Below are positions 40,708 through 49,355 of a stretch of DNA of 64,000 nucleotides, in pieces; positions within the stretch are counted from its first letter, which is position 1, and the number at the start of each line of letters is the position of its first letter. Origin of the DNA: Thermoanaerobaculia bacterium (lineage in GTDB: Bacteria; Acidobacteriota; Thermoanaerobaculia; Multivoradales; JAIOJS01); the NCBI GenBank assembly GCA_030429235.1, contig JAUIDB010000016.1:1-64000 (forward strand). Direction: 5' to 3'. The notes beneath the pieces were generated by a model. It saw only the letters and a program-made list of their open reading frames with translations. It had not been told where the DNA came from and ran no database searches. A program made the translations under genes and the position numbers.

Positions 40708-43607
40708 AGGGTCCCAAACAGAACTCCAAGTATTGGACGAGTCTCGAAGACCGCCGGTGGCGGGCGGAGGGGTTGCCCTCCCCGGCGGCGGAGCGTGAGT
40801 TCGCTCCCGGGGCCTTGGACCCGCCCTCTGAGGTGAGTCGTCGTTCGGTCTTGAAGTTGATGGGAGCCTCGGCCGCCTTGGCGGGGGTCGGGGTTTCCTG
40901 CCGGCCGGTCGAGCACATCGTGCCCTACGTCGAAGCGCCAGAGGGGATCATTCCAGGGATTCCGCAGCGCTACGCCACCACTCTGACCCGCGGGCAAGAG
41001 GCGATCGGGGTTCTGGTCGAGGTGCACGAGGGGCGGCCGAACAAGGTAGAGGGGAACGCGCTGCATCCCGGGTCGCTGGGCGCGGCGTCGGCTCAGGTTC
41101 AGGCTTCGGTACTCGACCTCTACGATCCCGATCGCGCCGTCGGCTTTCGGCATCAGGGGGAGCGCTCGGATCGGGAGGCCTTCGCTGCCGCCTGGTCGGC
41201 AGTGCGCGATCAGCTACCGGCCGATGGGCAGGGTTTGGCCGTCCTGGCGGAAGGGCACTGCTCGCCGACCCTGACCGAGCTCGAGCGACGGTTCGCGTCT
41301 GCCTATCCGGCGGCGCGATGGGTTACCTGGGATGCGGTCGGCGACGGCAACGCGCTCGACGGTCTCGGAGGCCACCGAGTGGTGCACCATCTGGAGGCCG
41401 CTCGCGTAGTGGCCACGTTCGACTGCGATCTGTTGCACGCCGAAAGCGGCGGACTCGCCCACGCCAGGGAGTGGAGCGCGACCCGGTCCGCTCTCGACGA
41501 CAGCATGAGCCGTCTGTACGCGATCGAGAGCTGCCTCACGCCGACTGGGGCGGTGGCGGATCACCGCTTGCCGGTTTCGAGTGGTCGGATCGGCACGCTG
41601 TTGGCCGCCCTGGCCCGTGAGTTGGGGGTCGAAGCGAGTGCCCTGGGGGCTCCGACCGACGAGGAGTCGGGCCGAATGCGGCGGTTGGCCGATGACTTAC
41701 GGAGGGCGGGTGCCGCCGCCCTGGTCGCGGTCGGCCGGAGTCAGCCACCCGCGGTCCACGCCTTGGCGTACGCCGTCAATCAGGCCCTCGGTAGTGTGGG
41801 CACGACCCTGAGCGTGCACCCCGCTACCGATGTGGCCTGGGGTCGGGACGAAGAGCTGGCGGGGCTGGTCGAGGCGATGAAAACCGGGGAGGTCCAGGTC
41901 CTGGTCGTACTGGGCGGCAACCCTGTGTACGGGGCGCCTGGGTCCCTCGGCTTCGCCGAGGCGCTGGCGGGGCTTCCCGACTCGGTTCACCTGGGTGCTT
42001 GCTTCGACGAGACCTCTGCGATCTGTGGTTGGCACGTCCCACAGACCCATGCCTTCGAGGCCTGGGGCGACGCTCGGGCCCTCGACGGTCGGGCGAGCGT
42101 GGTCCAGCCTCTGATCGAACCCCTGCACGGCGGGGTGAGCACGATCGAGTTGCTGGGGCTGATGCTCGACGGAGCTTGGTCGGACGGCCTGGAAGTGGTT
42201 CGCTCCCACTGGGAGCAGGCGCTCGGAATCGATGCCGCGGGATGGAACCGGGTGCTGCACGACGGCGTCTGGGACGACGAAGGCCTGGCGGTCCTCGATC
42301 CATCGGCGGTGGGTGTCGACCTGGAGGTGATCGCGGCTCCGGCGGCAGGGCTCGAGCTCACCTGGCGACCCTCGGCGACGACCTGGGACGGTCGCTACGC
42401 CAACAACGCGTGGTTGCAGGAAGCACCGGACCCGATCAGCAAGTTGTCCTGGGACAACGCAGCCCTGGTATCACCCGGCCTGGCGGAGCGCCTCGACCTG
42501 CAGACTCAGGATCGGATCACGCTGCGCCGAGAGGGGGTAGAGGTGGTGCTCCCGGTCGTGGTTCTACCGGGCCAGGCCGAAGAGTCGATCGCCGTCGAAC
42601 TCGGTTTCGGTCGGCGGCACGTGGGCCGGGTCGGCGACGGGGTGGGGATCGATATCAACCCGCTCCGCTCCCTGGGTCCGAACGCCTTCGTGGGTGGGGT
42701 AGAAGTCGAGAAGGTGGCGGCGGGCGCAGACTCCAAGCTCGTGTTCAGTCAGGAGCACTGGAACCTCGAGGGGCGACCGTTGATTCGCGCGGCAGACCTC
42801 GAGGAGTATCGCCAGCATCCGGACTTCGCCCAGGAGGTCGATGCGGAGTTGGAGTTCGTGGAACTCTATCCGCGGTTCGACTACAGCGAAGGCCCGCAGT
42901 GGGGCATGACCATCGATCTCAACGCTTGCACCGGCTGCATGGCCTGTGTCACCGCCTGTCAGAGTGAGAACAACATACCGGTGGTCGGCAAGGAGCAGAT
43001 CGACCGCGGCCGCGAGATGTTGTGGCTGCGAGTGGACCGGTACTTCGCCGGCGAGCCCGCCAATCCGCGGGTCGAGTTCCAGCCCGTGCCGTGTATGCAC
43101 TGCGAGAACGCACCCTGCGAGCAGGTCTGCCCGGTCGCGGCGACCGTCCACAACCCGGCGGGCCTCAACCTGATGGTCTACAACCGTTGCATCGGGACTC
43201 GCTACTGCTCGAACAACTGTCCGTACAAGGTGCGTCGGTTCAACTTCTTCAACTTCACCAAGGACACTCCGGAACTGACGAAGATGGCGATGAATCCGGA
43301 CGTCACGGTCCGTTCGCGCGGGGTGATGGAGAAGTGCACGTACTGCATCCAGCGGATCTCGGAGGCAGAGCAAACGGCTCGGCGCGACGGACGCGATCTC
43401 GCCGACGGCGATGTCGTCACCGCCTGTCAGCAGACCTGCCCGACGCAGGCGATCACCTTCGGCGACTTGCGGCTCGAGGGAAGCCAGGTGGCGCAGCTCA
43501 AGGAGAGTCCGCGCAACTACACGATCCTCACCGAACTCGCCAACTTCCCGCGTACTTCCTATCTGGCTCCGATTCGCAACCCGAATCCGGATTGGGAGGA
43601 GGCGTGA
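40704..43607 (+). CDS. actB: ActB-like molybdopterin-enzyme/Fe-S protein
   Basis: A protein of 967 aa, ActB of alternative complex III. A Tat-like segment SRRSVLKLMGASAALAGVGV (about 46-65) precedes a Mo-bisPGD-enzyme-like region to about residue 730; in known ActB this part holds no Mo cofactor. The Fe-S half has four cysteine sets: C742/745/748/752, C797/800/805/809, C829/835/839 and C878/881 with C908/912. One set has three cysteines in a row, as for a 3Fe-4S cluster. Coupled by ATGA to actA and GTGA to the next gene. Confidence 0.92.
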   Translation: MKGPKQNSKYWTSLEDRRWRAEGLPSPAAEREFAPGALDPPSEVSRRSVLKLMGASAALAGVGVSCRPVEHIVPYVEAPEGIIPGIPQRYATTLTRGQEAIGVLVEVHEGRPNKVEGNALHPGSLGAASAQVQASVLDLYDPDRAVGFRHQGERSDREAFAAAWSAVRDQLPADGQGLAVLAEGHCSPTLTELERRFASAYPAARWVTWDAVGDGNALDGLGGHRVVHHLEAARVVATFDCDLLHAESGGLAHAREWSATRSALDDSMSRLYAIESCLTPTGAVADHRLPVSSGRIGTLLAALARELGVEASALGAPTDEESGRMRRLADDLRRAGAAALVAVGRSQPPAVHALAYAVNQALGSVGTTLSVHPATDVAWGRDEELAGLVEAMKTGEVQVLVVLGGNPVYGAPGSLGFAEALAGLPDSVHLGACFDETSAICGWHVPQTHAFEAWGDARALDGRASVVQPLIEPLHGGVSTIELLGLMLDGAWSDGLEVVRSHWEQALGIDAAGWNRVLHDGVWDDEGLAVLDPSAVGVDLEVIAAPAAGLELTWRPSATTWDGRYANNAWLQEAPDPISKLSWDNAALVSPGLAERLDLQTQDRITLRREGVEVVLPVVVLPGQAEESIAVELGFGRRHVGRVGDGVGIDINPLRSLGPNAFVGGVEVEKVAAGADSKLVFSQEHWNLEGRPLIRAADLEEYRQHPDFAQEVDAELEFVELYPRFDYSEGPQWGMTIDLNACTGCMACVTACQSENNIPVVGKEQIDRGREMLWLRVDRYFAGEPANPRVEFQPVPCMHCENAPCEQVCPVAATVHNPAGLNLMVYNRCIGTRYCSNNCPYKVRRFNFFNFTKDTPELTKMAMNPDVTVRSRGVMEKCTYCIQRISEAEQTARRDGRDLADGDVVTACQQTCPTQAITFGDLRLEGSQVAQLKESPRNYTILTELANFPRTSYLAPIRNPNPDWEEA

Positions 43608-44263
43608 GGACCAGGCGCACGCTCCAGGTCGGGCGTGACCTCCTGATGCTAGCGCTGTTGCTGTCGCTCGCCGGTTGCCGGGGCTGCCCGAAATCGAGTC
43701 CACCGATCCATCTCAACCCCAACATGGACAACCAACCGAAGCTCCGGGCCCAGTCGGCTAGCGACTTCTTCGCCGACGGGGCCGCGATGCGGACCCCGGT
43801 GGCGGGCACGGTTGCGCGAGGAGCCCTGCCGGTCGACGACCTGTTCCAGACCGGACGCGAGGGTGAAGGCTACGTCGTCGGCATTCCGACGCCGGTCGAC
43901 GCGGAACTCCTGGCCCGGGGCGCCGACCGCTACGCCATCTACTGTGCTCCGTGCCATGCGGATTCGGGCAACGGCAAGGGCATGCTCTTCCAGCGTGCCC
44001 AGATCGAGTCCGCCGACCTCGTCGAACCCCGTCTGGTCGACATGCCGTCGGGGCAGATCTTCGAGACCATCAGCCAGGGTCTGGGCCTGATGCCAGCCTA
44101 CGACTACGCCATCCCGGTGGCTGATCGTTGGGCCATCGTGGCCCACGTCCGAATGCTGCAAGGGAGCGACCCGACGACGATGAGCGTACCCAACGGGCCG
44201 AGAGTGGTGGCCGCCGAGGGTGAGAGCCCGAACGGGGCCGACGAGCAGGGAGCCGCACCGTGA
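43604..44263 (+). CDS. actE: Lipoprotein monohaem cytochrome c, ActE-like
   Basis: A protein of 219 aa from a GTG overlapping the actB stop. The lipobox LSLAGC ends the signal peptide. PKLRAQSASDFFADGAAMR and VPVDDLFQ-like text with TPVAGTVARG is typical of ActE. One CAPCH binds haem c, with a Met axial ligand probably in LMPAY. In canonical operons actC and actD come between actB and actE; both are missing here. The stop overlaps the next start (GTGA). Confidence 0.85.
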   Translation: MRTRRTLQVGRDLLMLALLLSLAGCRGCPKSSPPIHLNPNMDNQPKLRAQSASDFFADGAAMRTPVAGTVARGALPVDDLFQTGREGEGYVVGIPTPVDAELLARGADRYAIYCAPCHADSGNGKGMLFQRAQIESADLVEPRLVDMPSGQIFETISQGLGLMPAYDYAIPVADRWAIVAHVRMLQGSDPTTMSVPNGPRVVAAEGESPNGADEQGAAP

Positions 44264-46125
44264 AGAAGAGCCATCTCCTGATCGGTCTCGTGGTCCTGCT
44301 GGCACTCGGTGGCGTGGCGGCCGAACTGGCCACCTTCATGGACGAACGGCTCGCTTACAGCTCACCGTTGGCCGCGGACGCAGAACATGCGGCCGAACCG
44401 ACCCCACGCGAGCTGGCCTTGGAGGCCCAGGCCGCGGCCCAGGCCGAGGAGGATGCCAACCGTCCCTACGAGGAGGAGGAGTACCGAGCCTTCCCGAAGA
44501 TCGGGAGTCGCGTAGCGGTCTGGATGGTGGCCCAACTCCATCTGCTTTTTGCCGCCTTCGTGTTGGCGGTTCCGATGTTCGCCCTGATCATCGAGTTCAT
44601 CGGCTACAAGAGCGGTGACAAGCGTTACGACGACCTGGCCTACGAGTTCACCAAGCTGCTCTCGACTTCGTTCTCGTTCACCGCGACGCTCGGTGCGCTC
44701 CTCACGTTCCTTCTGGTAGCTCTCTACCCGAAGTTCATGAACTACCTGATGCACGTCTTCTCGCCGACGTTCCTCCCCTACACGCTGCTCTTCTTCTTCG
44801 AGGCGATCTTCCTCTACTCGTACTACTACGGGTGGCACGCCTTCTCCAAGCGGGTCCACCTTCTGCTCGGGTTGGCGCTGAATCTGGTCGGTACCGCGAT
44901 CATGTTCATCGCCAACGCCTGGTTGACCTTCATGACCACCCCGGCCGGCATCAGCTCCACCGGGGCCCGGATCTCGACCTGGGAGGCCGTGACCAACTAC
45001 ACCTGGATGCCGATCAACATCCACCGCATCATCGCCAACGTCGCCTTCGGCGGGTCGATCGCCGCAGCCTACGCCGCCTTCCAGTTCCTCAAGGCGAAGA
45101 CGCCGGAGGAGCGTGCTCACTACGACTGGATGGGCTACATCGGGAACTTCGTCGCCATCGCTGCCCTCCTGCCGTTGCCCTTCGCCGGCTACTGGCTGGC
45201 CTCCGAGATCTACGCTTTCTCGCAGACCATGGGGCTGACGATGATGGGCGGGGCCTTCTCCTGGCTCTTCATCATTCAGGCGATCCTGATCGGCAATCTG
45301 TTCCTGGCGGCCAACTACTACTTGTGGCTGGGGATGGGGCGCATCGAAGGGGCGGAACGTTTCCGGTCGTACATCAAGTATCTGCTGATCGTCATCACCG
45401 GTTGCTTCCTGGTCTGGGCCACGCCGCGCTCGATCCTGGCGACCGTCGGGGAGGTGCAGGCGATGGGTGGATCATCGCATCCCGCCCTCGGATTCCTCGG
45501 CGTCATGTCGGCCAAGAACACGGCCGTCAACCTGCTGATCCTCACCACCTACGTCAGCTTCCTGCTCTACCGACGTAGCGGGCGGATCCCCACGGTGGCG
45601 TGGGCGAAGCTCGGCAACATCGTGCAGTTCGCCATCTTCGCGGTGGCCGCCTCGACAGTGCTCTTCTTCGGTATCTACGGCTACTTCGTCGAAGCCGCCG
45701 TCCGCATCAAGTTCTCCATCCCGCAGGTGCTCTCGGTTCTGGTGGCGATGGTCGCGGTCACGGTGATCGATATCTTTCTGCTTCGTGGAGCCAAGGAGAC
45801 AGAGACTCGCTGGGGCCAGATCTCCAATACCTCGCAGTACGTGCTGATCTTCCTCGCCGTCACCTTCACCTGGCTGATGGGACTGATGGGGTACGTCCGA
45901 TCCGGCCTGCGACAGCATTGGCATGTCTACGGTGTGATTCGCGACACCTCGCCCGACGCCTACACTCCGACGCTCGGTTTCGCGACCCAGGTCGTTTCCG
46001 TGACGGTCCTGATCTTCTTCGGCTTCATCGGGGTGGTCTTCTGGCTGGCGAGCCTCGGCGGGTCTCACGGTTCGGAGGATGAAGCCGCCGTGACCTCGCC
46101 ATCCCTGGCCGAGGGAGAGACCTGA
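44260..46125 (+). CDS. CydA-like subunit of the cytochrome bd superfamily
   Basis: A protein of 621 aa with a signal-anchor, an acidic outer segment (about 30-78), then about 12-13 membrane spans. Spans 1-5 follow CydA: AQLHLLFAAF (H94, like E. coli H19), LLFFFEAIFLYSYYYGW (E181, like E107), FIANAW, and INIHRII (H255, like H186). The acidic residue eight before E181 (E99 in E. coli) is lost. The GRQPW motif and the preceding Glu are not found; VWATPRSI takes that place. The quinol-binding Q-loop is absent. No CydB is encoded nearby. It sits where ActC would be. Function as quinol, cytochrome or O2 site is open. Confidence 0.8.
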   Translation: MKKSHLLIGLVVLLALGGVAAELATFMDERLAYSSPLAADAEHAAEPTPRELALEAQAAAQAEEDANRPYEEEEYRAFPKIGSRVAVWMVAQLHLLFAAFVLAVPMFALIIEFIGYKSGDKRYDDLAYEFTKLLSTSFSFTATLGALLTFLLVALYPKFMNYLMHVFSPTFLPYTLLFFFEAIFLYSYYYGWHAFSKRVHLLLGLALNLVGTAIMFIANAWLTFMTTPAGISSTGARISTWEAVTNYTWMPINIHRIIANVAFGGSIAAAYAAFQFLKAKTPEERAHYDWMGYIGNFVAIAALLPLPFAGYWLASEIYAFSQTMGLTMMGGAFSWLFIIQAILIGNLFLAANYYLWLGMGRIEGAERFRSYIKYLLIVITGCFLVWATPRSILATVGEVQAMGGSSHPALGFLGVMSAKNTAVNLLILTTYVSFLLYRRSGRIPTVAWAKLGNIVQFAIFAVAASTVLFFGIYGYFVEAAVRIKFSIPQVLSVLVAMVAVTVIDIFLLRGAKETETRWGQISNTSQYVLIFLAVTFTWLMGLMGYVRSGLRQHWHVYGVIRDTSPDAYTPTLGFATQVVSVTVLIFFGFIGVVFWLASLGGSHGSEDEAAVTSPSLAEGET

Positions 46126-46694
46126 TGCGGGTGCCGGTTACGCTGAAAGTCGCACTCCTGACGGTGGTGGCGACCGCGTTCTACACCTACGTCGGGCAGT
46201 TGGTGCCGCAGAAGGAGGTCCACCCCCCCGAGGTGGTCGAAATGAGCGCCGACCTGACCACGGCTGACCTCGTCGGCATCGGCGAAGAGATCGCCAACGG
46301 TAAGGGCCTCTGCTTCACGTGCCATACCGTCGGGAAGTCCGGCGCGTTGCGCTTCCCCGACCTCGACGGAATCGCCACCCGGGCCGAGACCCGCATCGCC
46401 GGGTTCGACGCGCTGACCTATCTGGCGCAGTCGCTGTACGACCCAGAGAGCTACATCGTCGAAGGCTTCGCCGGCGGGATGCCGCCGATCTCCAAACCCC
46501 CCATCGGTCTCACCGACGACGAGATCCGGGCGGTCATCGCCTACCTGCAGACGCTCGGCGGACAAGCGACGGTGACCATGGACACGCTGATCCCCTTCTC
46601 GGCCGCCGCGCCGGAGGGTGTCCCGATGGCGGCCGAGTCCGAGAGTGGCGAGAGCGAGCCGCCGGCCGAAACCTCGGAGGAGGGTGCCGCATGA
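46125..46694 (+). CDS. Membrane-anchored monohaem cytochrome c
   Basis: A protein of 189 aa. One N-terminal membrane segment (about 5-24), then a class-I cytochrome c fold with CFTCH and a probable Met ligand in GGMPPIS; C-terminal tail of Ala/Glu/Ser. Its ATG shares one base with the stop of the CydA-like gene, and its stop overlaps the next start (ATGA). Likely an electron-transfer subunit of the same complex. Confidence 0.85.
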   Translation: MRVPVTLKVALLTVVATAFYTYVGQLVPQKEVHPPEVVEMSADLTTADLVGIGEEIANGKGLCFTCHTVGKSGALRFPDLDGIATRAETRIAGFDALTYLAQSLYDPESYIVEGFAGGMPPISKPPIGLTDDEIRAVIAYLQTLGGQATVTMDTLIPFSAAAPEGVPMAAESESGESEPPAETSEEGAA

Positions 46695-47521
46695 TGAACT
46701 GGATGATCGTGCTGCCGGTGCTCTTGGTCCTGGCGGGCTTGCGGTTCGTCAAACCCAGCATGCTGGGGTGGGCCGCCGCCTGGTGGATTGCGGTCTGGAT
46801 CATCATGGACTTCGGCTTCGCGGTGCCGGTGCCCAAATCGGTCGTCAAGGAGTTCTTGGGCATCGTCACGCTAGCCCTCGCGGCTTACGTCAGTTCGGAC
46901 CCCCAGCGGTGGGCCGAGGTCCGAGACCCGATGGTCGCGTTCCTGACGGAACGCCGCCACCTGCCGCTGCTCGGACTGGTCGCAGTGGCGATTCCGGCGG
47001 CGGTGGCGGCGAGCATCTATCTCGAGATGACCGCTCCGGCGCAAGCGCCGACCTTCGGTCGCACCGTGCACCCGGCGCCACCGGCGACCCTGACCGTCCA
47101 CGACGTCACCCACGACATGCAGACGCTCGACAACCCGCTACGGAGCCTCGAGACGTCGGACCCCGAGGCCTTCGCGGCGCACCTCGAAGAGGGGCGTCGG
47201 ATCTACTACGAGAACTGCTTCTACTGCCACGGAGATCTCATGCAGGGGGCGGGGATGTTCGCGCACGCGCTCAACCCGATACCCACCAACTTCCAGGATT
47301 CGGGCACCATCGCCATGCTGCAGGAGTCGTTCCTCTTCTGGCGCGTGGCCAAGGGCGGTCCCGGCCTGCCCGAGGAGGGCGGTCCCTGGATGTCGGCGAT
47401 GCCGGCCTGGGAGCAGTTCCTCTCCGAAGAGGAGATGTGGGAGGTCATTCTCTTCCTCTACGAGTTCACGGAACAACGACCGAGAGCTCTCCACGCCGCC
47501 AGTGGTGGAGAGGGGCACTGA
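46691..47521 (+). CDS. Cytochrome c with three membrane segments
   Basis: A protein of 276 aa. Three hydrophobic segments (about 3-17, 25-65 as two parts, and 92-112) precede a periplasmic cytochrome domain with CFYCHGD and a Met ligand likely in WMSAMPAW. Residues after the last span (PTFGRTVHPAPPAT) are Pro-rich. The stop and the next start share one base (TGATG). Such anchored cytochromes beside a CydA-like protein may pass electrons into or out of the complex. Confidence 0.82.
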   Translation: MMNWMIVLPVLLVLAGLRFVKPSMLGWAAAWWIAVWIIMDFGFAVPVPKSVVKEFLGIVTLALAAYVSSDPQRWAEVRDPMVAFLTERRHLPLLGLVAVAIPAAVAASIYLEMTAPAQAPTFGRTVHPAPPATLTVHDVTHDMQTLDNPLRSLETSDPEAFAAHLEEGRRIYYENCFYCHGDLMQGAGMFAHALNPIPTNFQDSGTIAMLQESFLFWRVAKGGPGLPEEGGPWMSAMPAWEQFLSEEEMWEVILFLYEFTEQRPRALHAASGGEGH

Positions 47522-49293
47522 TGCGCGGTCGTCGGGTGCGGAGGCTGCGTTCCCCGGGGCTGGCCAGCTGGGTGCTCTGTGTGGGATTGATCGCCAGTTC
47601 GCCGCTGCTGGGCCAGGTCGACCTGGGTACCGACGAGCAGCGGGCCACGGGCAAGGTGGTCTACGACAAGTACTGTTCTCAGTGTCACGGCGACACCGGG
47701 GCGGGAGATGGCTACGCGGCACCCTACCTGCGGCCAAAACCTCGCGATTTCACCTCCGGCAAGTACAAGATCCGCTCGACGCCAAACGGTATGTTGCCGA
47801 CCGACGACGACATCCGTCGGGTCATCGAGGTCGGGATTCCCTACACGGCGATGCCCGGATTCCCCGAACTGAGTCCGGCCGAGGTCACCGGGTTGGTCTA
47901 CTACCTGAAGACCTTCTCCAGCGACTTCGAGGATCCCGAAGCCTACCTGCCGGCACTGACCACGCCGCCGGCTCCACCGTTCTCGGCCGACAACGTCGAG
48001 AATGCGAAGCGAGTGTACGAAGAGATCGGCTGCGCTCGCTGCCATGGGACCAGTGGACGGGGTGACGGGAGCTCGGCACCGACGCTGGTCGACGACTGGG
48101 GCGACCCGATTCGGGCCGCCGACCTCTCACGCCCCTGGACCTTCCGAGGTGGGGCCAGCCGGGAGGACATCTACCGCTCGATCAGCACCGGCTTGAACGG
48201 CACGCCGATGGCGGGATTCGAGGAGGGTCTCTCGCCCGAGGAACGCTGGCAGATCGTCGACTTCATCCAGTCGCTGGCGGGCGACAGCATGTCGGATCCA
48301 GGCTACGCCAGCCTGGTGACGGCGCGAGCGGTCGAAGGCGGAATCGACCTCGAACGAGGCGCCGAGCTGTTCGAGGGGGCGGAGCCGGCACTGCTGCCGG
48401 TGCTCGGTCAGATCGTCCAACCCGGACGGTCTTTCCACCCCGGAGTCGTGGCGGTGGAGATCCAGGCGGTGTACGACCGCGAGGACGTCGCGTTTCGGGT
48501 GTCGTGGCACGACATCCAGGCCAATCGCAATGGGACGAACGGCCCCGATCTCGTGGTCGAGGAGATGTCAGCGGAGGCCGGGAGTGAGGACGAAGGGAGC
48601 TTCTGGGGGGACGAGGAGGCCGCCGAGGACGAGGGAGGCTTCTGGGGGGACGAAGCCGAGGACGAGAGCGACGACGCTGGAGGCGACTTCTGGGGCGACG
48701 ATGCCGCGGGCGAAGACGACGGTGGCGGCTTCTGGGACGACACCGAGGAATCGGCAGACGGAGGTTCCGATGGTGATCTCGCCGAGTTCTCGGATGCCAT
48801 CGCGCTCCAGTTCCCGCGGTCGCTGCCCGCTGGCATTCGGCAACCCTACTTCCTCAACGGCGACAGCCAGAACCCGGTCGAACTCTGGTTCGTCGACCTC
48901 GGATATCCCGAGGCGCCGGAGGTTTGGGAGGGACGAGGGAGCCAGGCCCTGGTGCCGTCCGACGAGGATGCCCCCTTCGTCGCCGCCTCCTACGAGGATG
49001 GCCGTTGGTCGGTCCTGTTCAAACGCTCCCGTCGCAATGGCCAGGGGATCGCGTTCGACGAAGGGACCTTCGTGCCCCTGGCGCTCTCGGTCTGGGATGG
49101 CTTCAACGATGAGCGAGGCAGCAAGCGAGGTGTGACCGCCTGGTATCCGGTCTACGTGCCGCCGATGGAGAGTCCATCACCATTTCCGAAGATGGCCAAG
49201 ACAGCGGCCATTGTACTGTTGGTCGAGTTGTTGATCATCGCCTGGGTCCGTCGTCGCCATCGACCCAGCGCCGCCGAGGAAGCGCCGGCGTGA
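47521..49293 (+). CDS. Dihaem cytochrome c with haem b (EB_dh-like) domain and FW repeats
   Basis: A protein of 590 aa with a signal peptide. Two cytochrome c domains carry CSQCH (about residue 51) and CARCH (about 175). From about 275 to 540 it resembles the ethylbenzene-dehydrogenase gamma/haem b domain (VVAVEIQAVYDREDVAFRVS, then FVPLALSVWDG). An acidic insert in this domain (about 355-415) has four units ending in F-W: 361, 374, 390 and 404. A C-terminal membrane segment anchors it. It ends the overlap-coupled gene run. The acidic repeats are likely exposed and may bind a partner. Confidence 0.82.
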   Translation: MRGRRVRRLRSPGLASWVLCVGLIASSPLLGQVDLGTDEQRATGKVVYDKYCSQCHGDTGAGDGYAAPYLRPKPRDFTSGKYKIRSTPNGMLPTDDDIRRVIEVGIPYTAMPGFPELSPAEVTGLVYYLKTFSSDFEDPEAYLPALTTPPAPPFSADNVENAKRVYEEIGCARCHGTSGRGDGSSAPTLVDDWGDPIRAADLSRPWTFRGGASREDIYRSISTGLNGTPMAGFEEGLSPEERWQIVDFIQSLAGDSMSDPGYASLVTARAVEGGIDLERGAELFEGAEPALLPVLGQIVQPGRSFHPGVVAVEIQAVYDREDVAFRVSWHDIQANRNGTNGPDLVVEEMSAEAGSEDEGSFWGDEEAAEDEGGFWGDEAEDESDDAGGDFWGDDAAGEDDGGGFWDDTEESADGGSDGDLAEFSDAIALQFPRSLPAGIRQPYFLNGDSQNPVELWFVDLGYPEAPEVWEGRGSQALVPSDEDAPFVAASYEDGRWSVLFKRSRRNGQGIAFDEGTFVPLALSVWDGFNDERGSKRGVTAWYPVYVPPMESPSPFPKMAKTAAIVLLVELLIIAWVRRRHRPSAAEEAPA

Positions 49294-49355
49294 GTTCACA
49301 GTCGCTTCGCACCAGTCCTACCCCAGCCGCCTCGATCGGCTAGTCAGGAGATTTC

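Noticed and set aside
42564-43703. Reverse frame antisense to actB
   Set aside because: No family features; the actB Fe-S cysteines are on the other strand.
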